DNA from: Falsiroseomonas sp050563535
Lineage (GTDB): Bacteria > Pseudomonadota > Alphaproteobacteria > Acetobacterales > Acetobacteraceae
Assembly: GCF_050563535.1 (NCBI RefSeq)
Contig: NZ_JBNXUO010000012.1
Span: 1-64,000 of the forward strand
Length of the DNA stretch: 64,000 bases
Direction of reading: 5' to 3'
In this document: piece after piece, positions 55,583 through 64,000 of the stretch
Position numbering within the stretch: position 1 is the first letter of the stretch
How the letters are laid out: every line of letters starts with the position of its first letter
The notes under the pieces: model-generated
The model's input: only the letters and a program-made list of their open reading frames with translations
The model's database searches: none
What the model was told of the DNA's origin: nothing
Translations under genes and position numbers: made by a program

Positions 55583-56788
55583 CTATTCCACCGCCGCCGC
55601 GGCACGCAATCCCGCGATCATCGAGGAGCGCAGCAGGTGGTCCCGCGCCTTCGCCGGGTCCCCGGCAATGGCCTGGAGGTCGGCCAGCATCGCCGCGCGG
55701 CGCCCGGGGTCCGCCTCCCGCATCCTCGCGCGGTTGCGGTCGGCCTGGGCGATGATCTCGCGCTCCGCCACAGGCCGGCGGCGCCGGGTGTAGCGGGAGA
55801 GCGTCGCGGCATCCGCCTCGCCACGCCAGACGGGGGCGAGGGTCGCGGCAAGCTCCATCGCGTCGTGGATGCCGCCATTCATGCCCATCCCGCCCGAGGG
55901 GCTGTTCAGGTGCGCCGCATCGCCGGCCAGCAGCAGCCGCCCGTGGTGGTAGCTGGCGACGATCCGCTGGTGGATGCGGTAGGGGCGGAGGTCGGGCACC
56001 TCGTAGGGCGTGGGCTTCGGGTGGATCGCCTGCAGCTTCCGCTCCACCGCCTCCGGCGCCAGCGCCGCCTCGATGCTCTCGCCCGGCGCGGGATAGAGGC
56101 TCGCGCGCCACTTCCCCGGCACGCGCAGCAGGCTGAAGGTGCCGCTGAAGGCGGGGTGGCGGGTCCACACGTAGTTGACGTTGGACAGCCCCTCGAAGAC
56201 CTCGCGGAAGGGGAAGGGGGTGGTCGCGAGGATCGTCGTCTCGGGGTAGGTGTCGCCCGGGAAGTCGAGCCCCATGGCGCGCCGCACCACGCTGCGCGCC
56301 CCGTCGCATCCCACCGCGAAGGGCGTGCGCAGCGGGTCGAAACCCGCCCCGCGCAGCGTCACGCCGTCGGCGTCCTGCACCACCTCCGCGACCTCGGCGC
56401 CGAAGCGGATCTCGACCGTGCCCGGATGGTCCCGCGCGAGCTGCGCGAGCACGAGGCGGGAGAGCTTCCACTGCTCGGCCTGCAACCGGTAGGGGTGCGC
56501 CGTGTCGTCCCGCAGCACGCTGAGGTCGAAGACCGCCCGCGCGCCGTCCTCGTGCCGGCGCACCTGCCAGGTCGGCGTCACCAGCCCCTGCGCGACCAGC
56601 GGCGCGGCGAGGCCGAGGCCGTCCAGCATGTCGAGCGTCGGCGGGTGGAAGGTGGAGGCGCGAAGCTCCTCCGAGATGTCGGGCGCGGCTTCCAGCACGG
56701 TGGAGGGGATACCGAGCGTGGCGAGGCGGAGCGCGAGGACCAGGCCGACGGGGCCGGCGCCGACGATGGCGATGCGGGGGTCTGTCAT
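55583..56788 (-). CDS. FAD-dependent monooxygenase
   Basis: The 401-residue flavoprotein has the class A monooxygenase motifs: the dinucleotide fold IAIVGAGPVGLVLALRL, the DG motif GCDGARSVVRR and the second FAD site LLLAGDAAHLNSPSGGMGMN. The size and the QAEQWKL region suggest a hydroxylase of aromatic compounds (PheA/TfdB-like). The substrate cannot be told. ATG 56788 is used because it gives the short N-terminus before the fold. It lies between the ugp operon and the type I secretion cluster on the same strand. Confidence 0.85.
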   Translation of the reverse strand: MTDPRIAIVGAGPVGLVLALRLATLGIPSTVLEAAPDISEELRASTFHPPTLDMLDGLGLAAPLVAQGLVTPTWQVRRHEDGARAVFDLSVLRDDTAHPYRLQAEQWKLSRLVLAQLARDHPGTVEIRFGAEVAEVVQDADGVTLRGAGFDPLRTPFAVGCDGARSVVRRAMGLDFPGDTYPETTILATTPFPFREVFEGLSNVNYVWTRHPAFSGTFSLLRVPGKWRASLYPAPGESIEAALAPEAVERKLQAIHPKPTPYEVPDLRPYRIHQRIVASYHHGRLLLAGDAAHLNSPSGGMGMNGGIHDAMELAATLAPVWRGEADAATLSRYTRRRRPVAEREIIAQADRNRARMREADPGRRAAMLADLQAIAGDPAKARDHLLRSSMIAGLRAAAAVE

Positions 56789-56879
56789 GATGCGTGGACC
56801 TGTGGCGGATCGGCGCGGATGATGGCCCGGCGCGGCCGCCGCACCCAACCCTCCCCGCGGGCGAGGGTCGGGCGGGCGG

Positions 56880-58235
56880 TCAGTCGCGCAGCGCGCGGCG
56901 CATGGAGTCGCGGATCGGCGCGACGAGGTAGTTCAGCGCGCTGCGCGTCTCGCCCAGCACGAAGACCTCCACCGGCATCCCGGCATTGAGCGCGAGGCCC
57001 GGGATGCGCGCCAGCTCCCCGGCATCGATCTCGCCGCGCGAGAGGAAGAACGGGTTGCCCTGCTGGTCGGCCTGCTGGTCGGCCGAGACGTAGGTGAGAT
57101 GGCCGTGCAGCAGGGGCGTGGTCCGCGTCCGCAGCGCGGAAAGGCGGATGTTCAGCCGCTTGCCGACCGACAGCTGCTCGACATCGGTGGGGGCGACCTT
57201 CATCTCCACGATCAGCCGGTCGTCCACCGGCAGCAGGTCCAGCACCGGCACGCCGTCCGAGATGCTGCTGCCGGGCGTGACGAAGCGGATGTCGGTGACG
57301 ATCCCGGGCTCGGGCGCGATCAGGTCCCGCCGGGCGCGGACATTCTCGGCCGCCAGCACGCGCTGCTCGGCGTCCACCATCTGCTGCTGCGCGTCCTGCA
57401 GGTCGCGCGCGATGTCCTGTGCGCGCTGGAGGCGGAAGGCCGACAGTTCCAGCTCGGCCTGGGCGATGGCCTGGCGGTACTGCGCCTCCTGCGCGGCGAA
57501 GCTGTTCATGTCGCCGAGCGTCTGCGCCTCCAGCCGCTCCAGTTCCCGCACGCGGCTCATCAGCGCGAAGCCCTGCTGGGCCAGCGGCCGCTGGCCCGCC
57601 AGGTCGGTGCGGATGGAGGCGAGGCGGCTGGCGGCGGAGCCGCGCTGCGCGCCGGCGGCCTGGAGCTGTTCGCGGATCACGCCCGTGCGGCGCTGGAAGA
57701 CGCCGACATTGCCGTCGAAGGTCTCCCACCGCGCGGCGAACAGCCGCTGCTCGGCGCCCAGGATGGCGGCGAGTGCGACGTCGGTCCGTGCGGCGGCGGC
57801 GATGTCGGCGGGGATGTCGAAGCGACGCATGTCGGCCTGTTCGGCGCGCAGCCGCGCGACCCGGACGGAGGCGGTGCGCAACGCGGCGCGCGCCTGCGCG
57901 GCCGCGGCCTCGGCCACCGTGGGATCGAGCCGGACCAGCACCTGCCCCGTCTCCACCCGCTGGCCTTCGCGGACCATCAGCTGCTGCAGCACCCCGGGCT
58001 CCGGCAGCATGATGGACTTGCGCCGCCCTTCCGCCACCAGCGTCCCGCGCGCGACCACAGCGCGCTCGATCGGCGTGATCGCCGCCCAGGCCAGCAGCCC
58101 GCCGAAGCCGAGGACGAGCAGCAGCAGCGACGCCCGCATCACCTGCCGCACGCCGGGGGTGGAGGCCGCGGCCTCGGCCTCGGCGAAGTTGAGCGGGATG
58201 GGCTTCGGCCCCGCGAGCCTGGCTGTCGTCATCAT
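56880..58235 (-). CDS. Type I secretion membrane fusion protein, HlyD family
   Basis: The 451-residue adaptor has a short cytoplasmic N-terminus, one transmembrane helix (residues 33-53), lipoyl-type half-motifs (GTLVAEGRRKSIMLPEPGVL and DLIAPEPGIVTDIRFVTPG), long coiled-coil helices between (about 110-300) and a beta-barrel C-terminal domain ending in LNYLVAPIRDSMRRALRD. It links the ABC exporter to an outer membrane channel. Its ATG overlaps the stop of the upstream ABC gene (ATGA). A TolC-like gene is not in the window. Confidence 0.92.
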   Translation of the reverse strand: MMTTARLAGPKPIPLNFAEAEAAASTPGVRQVMRASLLLLVLGFGGLLAWAAITPIERAVVARGTLVAEGRRKSIMLPEPGVLQQLMVREGQRVETGQVLVRLDPTVAEAAAAQARAALRTASVRVARLRAEQADMRRFDIPADIAAAARTDVALAAILGAEQRLFAARWETFDGNVGVFQRRTGVIREQLQAAGAQRGSAASRLASIRTDLAGQRPLAQQGFALMSRVRELERLEAQTLGDMNSFAAQEAQYRQAIAQAELELSAFRLQRAQDIARDLQDAQQQMVDAEQRVLAAENVRARRDLIAPEPGIVTDIRFVTPGSSISDGVPVLDLLPVDDRLIVEMKVAPTDVEQLSVGKRLNIRLSALRTRTTPLLHGHLTYVSADQQADQQGNPFFLSRGEIDAGELARIPGLALNAGMPVEVFVLGETRSALNYLVAPIRDSMRRALRD

Positions 58236-59911
58236 CCGTCCGCCATCGGCGCGGCCACGGTCACCGACCACCCGCCCCGCTTCTCGAGGTGCAGCACCTG
58301 GTCCACCTGGCCTTCCCACAGCGCCGGGTCGTGGCTGACGACGAGGCAGGCGGCGCCGGCCCCCCGTGCCGCCAGCACCGCGGCGCGCGCCGCGTCCCGC
58401 CCCGGACGGTCGAGCCCGGCTTCCGGCTCGTCCAGCACCAGCAGGCGCGGCGCGCCGTGTAGCGCGCGGGCCAGCCCGATCATCCGCCGCTGGCCCTGGC
58501 TGAGCGTGCCGGAGGGCCCGGCCTCCGCCGCATAGCCCTGCGGCAGGCGGCCGATCATGTCATGCGCGCCGGCCAGCCGGGCCGCGTCCACCGCCGTCTC
58601 CGCCGCGCGCGGCCCGAAGCGCGCGATGTTGTCGAGCACGCTGCCGTCCAGCAGCTGCACGTCCTGCGGCAGGTAGCCGATGCGCGGGCCGATCTCCTCG
58701 CGGTCGACATGGTGGGTGTCCTGCCCGTCGAGCGTGACCTGCCCCGCCTCCGGCTTCAGCAGGCCGAGCGCGAGGCGCAGCAGCGTGGACTTGCCCGCGC
58801 CGTTCGACCCGACCACCAGCGTCAGGCTGCCCGGCGCGCAATGCAGCGACACCCCGCCGATCACCGGGCGGGTCGCGCCCGGCGGCGTCCAGGCGACCTC
58901 GCGCAGCCAGAGCCCCTCGACCCCGTCCGGGTCCGCGGGCAGGGGTTCCGGCGCGGCGTGGTCGACGAACAGTTCCTGCAGGCGCCGCCAGGCCAGCGCG
59001 GAATAGGCCCATTCGCGCCAGGCCAGCACCACCCGCGCCATCGGCTGCACCGCGGTGCCGGCCAGCATCATCGCCGCCACGATGCTGCCCGGCGAGGCCT
59101 GGTCGCCGAGCGCGAGGACCACGCCCACCACCACCGTCAGCCCCTGCGCCGCATAGGCGGCGAATTCCGTCAGCCCGCGCACCGCACGGGCGCGCGCCTG
59201 CGCGTGGTCGGCCTCCCGCAGGGCGGTGGCCTGCGCTGGCTGCCAGCGCCGCACCACGGCGGCGAGCATGCCGAGCCCCTCCAGCATATCCGCCTGGCGC
59301 AGCCGCCCCTGCAATTCCCCCATGGTCTGCAACTGCCGGTCCGACGCGCTGCGGACCATGCCGCGCGTCGTGCGGTCCAGCACCAGGCCGAGCAGCCCGA
59401 TCAGCGCGCAGCAGGCGGCGGTCACCACGGCATAGACCGGGTGCAGCATCCACAGCACGGTCAGCACGATCGGCACCGCCACCATGTCGAACAGGTCGGC
59501 CAGCGTGCCGCCGCCGAGGAAGCGGCGCAGCTCCGCCGTGTCCTGCAGCGCGGCGAGGCCCGGCTTGCGGCTGCCGGCCAGCGCGCTGCGCACCGCCGCC
59601 TGCAATGCATCGAGGCTGAGCCGCCGCGACAGGTCGTCCGCCATGGCGGACATCAGCGCGGCCCGGACGGCGCGCATCACCGCGCTCATCAGCAGGGCGA
59701 CCACGAAGGCTACGGTGAGCACGGCCAGCGTGTCGAGGCTGGCCGATTCCGCGGCGCTGTCGAAGACATGCATGGTCAGCAGCGGCGTCGCCAGCGCCAG
59801 CGCCTGCCGCGCGACGGAGAGGCCGAGCGCGGTCGCCAGCACGCCGGAGAAGGCGGGCGCGCGGCGCAGCGCCTCGGCGACGCCGGCGGCGCGGGTGCCG
59901 GGGATGATCAT
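58232..59911 (-). CDS. Type I secretion ABC subunit 2
   Basis: The 559-residue protein has an N-terminal membrane domain with five to six helices (about 20-310) and a C-terminal ATPase. Walker A is VGSNGAGKST, the Q loop GYLPQDVQLL, signature LSQGQRRM, Walker B LLVLDEPEAGLD, and the H-loop VVSHDP. It is a PrtD/LapB-type exporter without a C39 peptidase domain. Its start overlaps the stop of subunit 1 by four bases, so the two half-transporters are probably made in equal amounts and form a heterodimer. Confidence 0.9.
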   Translation of the reverse strand: MIIPGTRAAGVAEALRRAPAFSGVLATALGLSVARQALALATPLLTMHVFDSAAESASLDTLAVLTVAFVVALLMSAVMRAVRAALMSAMADDLSRRLSLDALQAAVRSALAGSRKPGLAALQDTAELRRFLGGGTLADLFDMVAVPIVLTVLWMLHPVYAVVTAACCALIGLLGLVLDRTTRGMVRSASDRQLQTMGELQGRLRQADMLEGLGMLAAVVRRWQPAQATALREADHAQARARAVRGLTEFAAYAAQGLTVVVGVVLALGDQASPGSIVAAMMLAGTAVQPMARVVLAWREWAYSALAWRRLQELFVDHAAPEPLPADPDGVEGLWLREVAWTPPGATRPVIGGVSLHCAPGSLTLVVGSNGAGKSTLLRLALGLLKPEAGQVTLDGQDTHHVDREEIGPRIGYLPQDVQLLDGSVLDNIARFGPRAAETAVDAARLAGAHDMIGRLPQGYAAEAGPSGTLSQGQRRMIGLARALHGAPRLLVLDEPEAGLDRPGRDAARAAVLAARGAGAACLVVSHDPALWEGQVDQVLHLEKRGGWSVTVAAPMADG

Positions 59912-61650
59912 GCGGCGCGCATCCCGGGCGGCGGCAGCGCGGCGGGGCCGCCCGGCCCGGCCTGCGCATTCGCCAGCTGCCCGCCGCGGAGCACCATGAC
60001 GCGATGCGCCGCCGCCAGCAGCGCCGGCCGGTGGGAGGTGAGCAGCACGCCCGTGCCCTGCGCCGCCAGCAGCCGCAGTAGCCGTACCAGCCGCGCCTCC
60101 CCCTCCGCGTCGAGGAAGGCCGCGGGCTCGTCCAGCACCAGCAGCCGCGGGCCGCCATAGAGCGCGCGGGCGAGCGCGACGCGCTGCCGCTGCCCGGCCG
60201 AGAGCGGGCCCTCGGCGCGGATGCGGGTCGCGTAGCCATGCGGCAGCGCGGTGACCAGGCCATGCGCGTCGGCCAGCCGCGCGGCGGCGATCACGGCGGC
60301 CATGTCGGGCTCGCCCAGCCTCGCGATCGCCTCCGCCACGGTGCCGTCGGTCAGCAGCGGGTCCTGGGGCAGGTAGCCGACATGGCGGGCGAAATCCTCC
60401 CGTTCCCACTGCGCCGTGGCGTGGCCGTCGAGGAAGCAGCCGCCGGCGATCGGCTGGATCATGCCCACCGCCAGGCGCAGCAGGGTCGTCTTGCCCGCGC
60501 CTGCGCCGCCCGCGATGGCGACCACCTGCCCCGGCTCCACCACCAGGCTGACGTCCCGCAGCAGCGCGCGCGCCGCGCCCCGCGGCGCCCAGGTCGCGCG
60601 CTCCAGCGTCAGCCGCGCGGTGCGGCAGGGGAAGGCGATGCCCTCGGGCCGGGGCGCATCGGGGCCGAGCAGCCCCTGCAGGCGCCGCCACGCGGCGAGC
60701 GCCGCGCCCCATTCGTGCATCGCCGCGCCGAGCCGCGCGAAGGGGGAGATGATCTTGCCCGTCAGCAGCATCGCCAGGACCATGCCGAAGCCGACATTGA
60801 TGCCGTAGGAGATCATCGCCGTCCCGACGATCAGCGCGCCGCCCGTGGCGATGCCACTGACGGCCGACAGCGCCGCGCTGATCCACCGCCCGCCCGCCTG
60901 CGCGCGGCCCAGCGCCTCGGCGCTGTCGGCGATGCGGTCCTGCCAGCGCGCGGCCAGCACGCCGCGCAGCCCCATCGCCTCCACCGCCTCGGCGCAGCGC
61001 ATCGCATCCGCGACGAGGCCGGAGGTGCGGGCATGCGCCTCGTTGGAGGCGAGCAGCGTGCGCCGCATCAGCCGGTCGCCGAGCAGGCTCAGCAGCGCGG
61101 CCAGCACGGCGAAGCCCAGCGCCCAGGCCGCGAAGGCCCAGTGGAAGAACAGCAGCAGCAGCACCATCGACGGCACCAGCACCGCATCGACGATGGAGGT
61201 CAGCACCGGCCCGGCGAGGTCGCGCCGCAGCTCCTCCACGTCGCGCAGCGCCTGCTGGGCGGCGATGTCGGACCGGCCGGGCTGCTGCGCCACCACCAGC
61301 ACCAGCGGCCCCGCCAGCCGCTGCGCCAGCCGCCGCGCGATCGCCATGAGCCCGAGTTCGCGCAGCTGGTCGAGCGCGACGAAGATGCAGAGCGCCATGC
61401 TGAACAGCACGATCAGCCCGGCCAGCGTCCAGGCATTCCCGGTCGGGATGACGGTCTGCCAGATGACGAGCTTGGAGGCGGTGACGCCGAAGGTCGCGAA
61501 GGCGAGCACGACGCCGAGCGCGAGGGTGAGCCGCGCCGCCGCGCCCACCTCGTCGCGCACCACCGCGATCAGTTCCTGCGCGGGCGTCTCCGGCGCGCCC
61601 GCCCGGGCATCCGGCCCACCCCGCGTCCGGAGGGGGTTCCGCGCCGCCAT
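59908..61650 (-). CDS. Type I secretion ABC subunit 1
   Basis: The 580-residue protein has a membrane domain (about residues 35-320) and an ATPase with Walker A GGAGAGKTT, the Q loop GYLPQDPLLT, signature LSAGQRQRVALARAL, Walker B LLVLDEPAAFLD and H-loop LTSHRP. Catalytic residues look intact in both nucleotide domains, although the LSGGQ serine-glycine element is LSAGQ here and LSQGQ in subunit 2. It begins 5 bp after the membrane protein gene. Heteromeric type I exporters are less common than homodimers. Confidence 0.9.
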   Translation of the reverse strand: MAARNPLRTRGGPDARAGAPETPAQELIAVVRDEVGAAARLTLALGVVLAFATFGVTASKLVIWQTVIPTGNAWTLAGLIVLFSMALCIFVALDQLRELGLMAIARRLAQRLAGPLVLVVAQQPGRSDIAAQQALRDVEELRRDLAGPVLTSIVDAVLVPSMVLLLLFFHWAFAAWALGFAVLAALLSLLGDRLMRRTLLASNEAHARTSGLVADAMRCAEAVEAMGLRGVLAARWQDRIADSAEALGRAQAGGRWISAALSAVSGIATGGALIVGTAMISYGINVGFGMVLAMLLTGKIISPFARLGAAMHEWGAALAAWRRLQGLLGPDAPRPEGIAFPCRTARLTLERATWAPRGAARALLRDVSLVVEPGQVVAIAGGAGAGKTTLLRLAVGMIQPIAGGCFLDGHATAQWEREDFARHVGYLPQDPLLTDGTVAEAIARLGEPDMAAVIAAARLADAHGLVTALPHGYATRIRAEGPLSAGQRQRVALARALYGGPRLLVLDEPAAFLDAEGEARLVRLLRLLAAQGTGVLLTSHRPALLAAAHRVMVLRGGQLANAQAGPGGPAALPPPGMRAA

Positions 61651-61655
61651 GCGGG

Positions 61656-62336
61656 TCAGAGCGCGAGGGCGAGGGCGAGGGCGGTGAGCCCGCCCACGCC
61701 GAACACCGCGAGCAGCGCGAGCAGCACGGTCTGCCAGGTGTCGAGCCCACGGGCCTGCGGCGCCGCGCCGGCCGGCGGTACGGCCCCGATCTCGGCCAGC
61801 CTCTCGTCGAGCCGCGCGACCCAGCCTTCGAGCGCGGCGAGCCGCGCCTCGGCCTCGGCCGGCTCTGCGGGGGGAAGATGGGGCAGCGTCGCGGGCAGCG
61901 GCTCGGCCGAAACGCGCAGGGCCAGGTCGGACAGCCGGCCCTCCAGCGCGCGCTGGCCGGCCACCAGCTGCTCGATCGCCTTCATCACCTGCGGGCTCGG
62001 CGCCGCGGGCGACGCGGCGCCGGCTTCCGGCGCGCCGCGGCGGAACAGCGGCAGGACCGTCTCCTCGCCTGCGGCGCCGCGGGCGACCACCTGCAACTCG
62101 GCCCGGCGTTCCGCCCAGGCGGGCTTCAGCGGGAAGCGGAAGCCGTGGAAGGCGTCGCCGACCCCGGCGCGCACCAGGTCGGTGCGGTGCCGGTCCGCCA
62201 CCGAGGTGGCGACCGTCTGCCCGTCGAGGCGGAGTTCCACCACCACGCGCTCGGTCGGGTGCGCGGGCTCGAAGGCCCAGCCATCGATGCCGTTGCCGGT
62301 CACGCCGTCCACGAAGCCGCGGATGCCCTGCGCCAT
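61656..62336 (-). CDS. Membrane-anchored protein with N-terminal beta domain and coiled coil
   Basis: A 226-residue protein. Residues 5-80 form a beta-rich domain (GFVDGVTGNGIDGWAF and FHGFRFPL) of a kind that recurs in alphaproteobacterial surface-glycan proteins. Residues about 110-190 are predicted coiled coil (AEARLAALEGWVARLDERLAEI, given in part). Residues 200-226 are a single C-terminal transmembrane helix. ATG 62336 starts it 7 bp after the glycosyltransferase stop, and the exporter starts 5 bp after its own stop. A role in anchoring or coupling the exporter is possible. Confidence 0.75.
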   Translation of the reverse strand: MAQGIRGFVDGVTGNGIDGWAFEPAHPTERVVVELRLDGQTVATSVADRHRTDLVRAGVGDAFHGFRFPLKPAWAERRAELQVVARGAAGEETVLPLFRRGAPEAGAASPAAPSPQVMKAIEQLVAGQRALEGRLSDLALRVSAEPLPATLPHLPPAEPAEAEARLAALEGWVARLDERLAEIGAVPPAGAAPQARGLDTWQTVLLALLAVFGVGGLTALALALAL

Positions 62337-62343
62337 GCGCGCC

Positions 62344-63660
62344 TCAGCCTGCCCGGACACGTCGCACCTCCTCCGCCGCGGCGCCACGCAGCGGGTCCGC
62401 CTTCGCCGGCGGCGGGGCGGCGGGCCGCGCCAGCAGGTCGCGATAGATCGCGAGGTGCTCCGCCGCGGCGTCGTCGAGGAAACGGGGCGGGCGGATATTC
62501 GCCACCAGCGCCTCCCACAGCCCCGGCTCGGTCGCGGCGCGCCGCATCGTCGCGGCGAGCGCGGCGCCGTCGCCGATCGGGAAATGCAGGCCGTCTACGC
62601 CGTCCCGCACCGATTCCGCCATGCCGCCGACATTGCCGCAGATGACCGGGCGGCGGTGCCGGAAGGCCTCCATCGCGACCAGCGGCGCGTTCTCCCACCA
62701 GATGGACGGCATCACCACCCAGTCCACGCCTGCCATGCGCTGCGGCAGGTCTTCGGCACTGTAGAGCCCGTGGTGGCGCGCATCGGGCGCGGCCTCCAGC
62801 GCGGCCTTGAAGTCGGTGAGGAATTCGTCCGGCTGGTAGGCGGTGCCGCCATGCAGCGCCAGTTCATGCGCGACGCCGGCCTTCGACAGCCGCGCCGAGG
62901 CGTCGAGCGCGACCATCGGGCCCTTGAAGCGGTTGACATGGCCGAAGAAGCCGAAGCGGTCGCGCCGGCCCTGCGGCGGCAGCGGGCGGTGGGGGGCGGA
63001 GGGGCCGCCCGGGATGCCGTTGCGCACCACGCGGAAGCGCGCCGCGTCCCAGCCCGCCGCCACGAAGCGGCCCTTCAGGAACTCGGACGGTGACAGGATG
63101 AGGTCGGCGCCCGAGAAGGCGCCCCGCACCGACAATTCCCGCAGCACGAGGTCGGTGGTGCCGCGCCCGGGGAAGCAGCGCCTGCAGGAATCGAGCGTGG
63201 GGCCCTGGCAGAGCCGTCCGTCGGCGGTCAGCAGCTGGCCTTCCTGCGGGCAGATCGCGAAGAAGTCGTGCAGCGTCACCACGACCTTGGCCTGCGGCGC
63301 CACCCGCCGGACCAGGTCCAGCGTCTCCAGCCCGAAATAGAGCAGGTGGTGGAAATGGATGACGTCCGGCCGGAAGTTCGCGACGAAGGGGGCGAGTTCC
63401 GCCATGCCCCAGGTGTCGAGCTGCGCCAGGTGGTAGCGGTCGAAATGCGAGAGCCAGACCAGCAATTCGTCCGGCTGCCGGCCGGTGGACTGGAACAGCG
63501 TGCCGGGGCGGCGTTCCCGGTGCTGCGAGGTAACGGCGGCGAGGAACAGACCCTCCACCCCGTGGCGGTCGCGCAGCTCGCGGAACAGGCCACGCGCGAC
63601 GACCTCGGTTCCGCCGGGCTGCAGGTCGGGGTGGCTGTGGCAGAAGACCAGGACGCGCAT
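62344..63660 (-). CDS. Glycosyltransferase family 4
   Basis: The 438-residue GT-B enzyme has the N-terminal acceptor half (MRVLVFCHSHPDLQPGGTEV and DVIHFHHLLYFG), a cysteine-rich loop (QLLTADGRLCQGPTLDSCRRC) and a donor half with FGFFGHVNRFKG and WWENAPLVAMEAFRHRRPVI. The cysteine loop (C-x9-C-x2-C) is an unusual feature for the family. It starts the close-packed run that leads into the export genes. Donor and acceptor are unknown. Confidence 0.88.
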   Translation of the reverse strand: MRVLVFCHSHPDLQPGGTEVVARGLFRELRDRHGVEGLFLAAVTSQHRERRPGTLFQSTGRQPDELLVWLSHFDRYHLAQLDTWGMAELAPFVANFRPDVIHFHHLLYFGLETLDLVRRVAPQAKVVVTLHDFFAICPQEGQLLTADGRLCQGPTLDSCRRCFPGRGTTDLVLRELSVRGAFSGADLILSPSEFLKGRFVAAGWDAARFRVVRNGIPGGPSAPHRPLPPQGRRDRFGFFGHVNRFKGPMVALDASARLSKAGVAHELALHGGTAYQPDEFLTDFKAALEAAPDARHHGLYSAEDLPQRMAGVDWVVMPSIWWENAPLVAMEAFRHRRPVICGNVGGMAESVRDGVDGLHFPIGDGAALAATMRRAATEPGLWEALVANIRPPRFLDDAAAEHLAIYRDLLARPAAPPPAKADPLRGAAAEEVRRVRAG

Positions 63661-63766
63661 GATGGCACTGTCTAGCAGGTTCCGCGGAGAAATGCGCGGT
63701 CAGGTCAAGATTTCGCGACCTTGAAAAGTTGAAATTGATCGCATTCGATGCGCGTGCGGGGCGATG

Positions 63767-64000
63767 TCAGGCGGCCGCGAAGGTCTCGCCCATCTGGGGG
63801 AAATCGCGCATCAGCACCTCGATCCGGTCGGCCCAGCGGCGATGATGGAGGCGGCGGTTGTAGGCGGCCGCGACCGTGCCGGCATAGCCGCCATGCTGCG
63901 CGATGGATTGGCGCTCGAAATGATACAGTTCCGCCTTCGGCTCGTAGAGGATCTCGCCCCCTGCTTCCCGCAGGCGCAGGCAGAGGTCGCTGTCCTCGTA
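63767..64000 (-). CDS. Glycosyltransferase family 2, C-terminal fragment
   Basis: Only the last 77 residues are inside the window; the gene continues beyond its right end. The motif YEDSDLCLRLREAGGEILYE is the hallmark ED segment of GT-A family 2 enzymes, where the acidic residues take part in catalysis. The next gene begins 106 bp downstream, across an AT-rich gap that may hold a promoter. Confidence 0.8.
   Translation of the reverse strand, partial: YEDSDLCLRLREAGGEILYEPKAELYHFERQSIAQHGGYAGTVAAAYNRRLHHRRWADRIEVLMRDFPQMGETFAAA

Noticed and set aside
58232..61750. A single 1172-residue frame spanning both ABC exporter genes
   Set aside because: The first half in this frame is low-complexity nonsense over subunit 1; the true subunit 1 is in another frame (59908-61650) with intact motifs.

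Overview
This is a very GC-rich chromosomal window that looks alphaproteobacterial, most likely Acetobacteraceae of the Roseomonas group. That placement is inferred from base composition, two orphan Bug-type solute receptors, GapR (DUF2312), ATP12 and COQ9 proteins, DUF1244, and the single-cysteine form of ribosomal protein L36. No database search was run. No prophage, CRISPR array, insertion sequence or rRNA operon was seen. The one tRNA is tRNA-Leu(GAG).

Region by region. 1-6.8 kb: tail of an AsmA-like protein, a DUF533 protein overlapping an atypical acyl-CoA dehydrogenase-fold enzyme, ilvE, rpmJ, and glcDE. 6.8-8.6 kb: a 460-bp break, then glcF. 8.6-12.9 kb: LOG protein, Bug receptor, TPR lipoprotein-like secreted protein, an Ada-type alkylation repair protein, and a small secreted protein. 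12.9-15.9 kb: glycerate kinase followed by a pyruvate kinase carrying an N-terminal helix-turn-helix domain. 16-18.8 kb: DUF1244, gapR, DUF427, flavin reductase, and a divergent cation diffusion facilitator. 18.9-24.7 kb: acyl-CoA synthetase, M3 peptidase, ABC1 kinase, DUF3891. 24.8-28 kb: pntAA-pntAB-pntB with a long 3' UTR of hairpin repeats ending in a clear terminator. 28-32 kb: BLUF photoreceptor, rpsU, def, coq9, ATP12 chaperone, acylphosphatase. 32.3-40.3 kb: RNA helicase, second Bug receptor, RTX protein with a CAP domain, lipB, tRNA-Leu, HNH endonuclease, malic enzyme. 40.4-48.6 kb: VWA protein with a membrane J-protein, galU, phosphohexomutase, response regulator, hemN with an FNR-type box, sensor kinase. 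48.9-56.8 kb: TPR-glycosyltransferase, ugpBAEC behind a Pho-box-like site, FAD monooxygenase. 56.9-64 kb: one continuous minus-strand cluster of glycosyltransferases, a membrane protein, two type I secretion ABC subunits and the HlyD adaptor.

How the genes fit together: glcDEF makes glyoxylate from glycolate, and the ttuD-like glycerate kinase plus the pyruvate kinase could carry glycerate on to pyruvate. galU and the hexomutase supply sugar nucleotides for the glycosyltransferases. The type I export cluster is a plausible exit route for the RTX protein about 20 kb away. The strongest leads are the HTH-pyruvate kinase fusion, the acyl-CoA dehydrogenase lacking both usual catalytic glutamates, the export and glycosylation cluster, and the palindromic repeats in the pntB 3' UTR.
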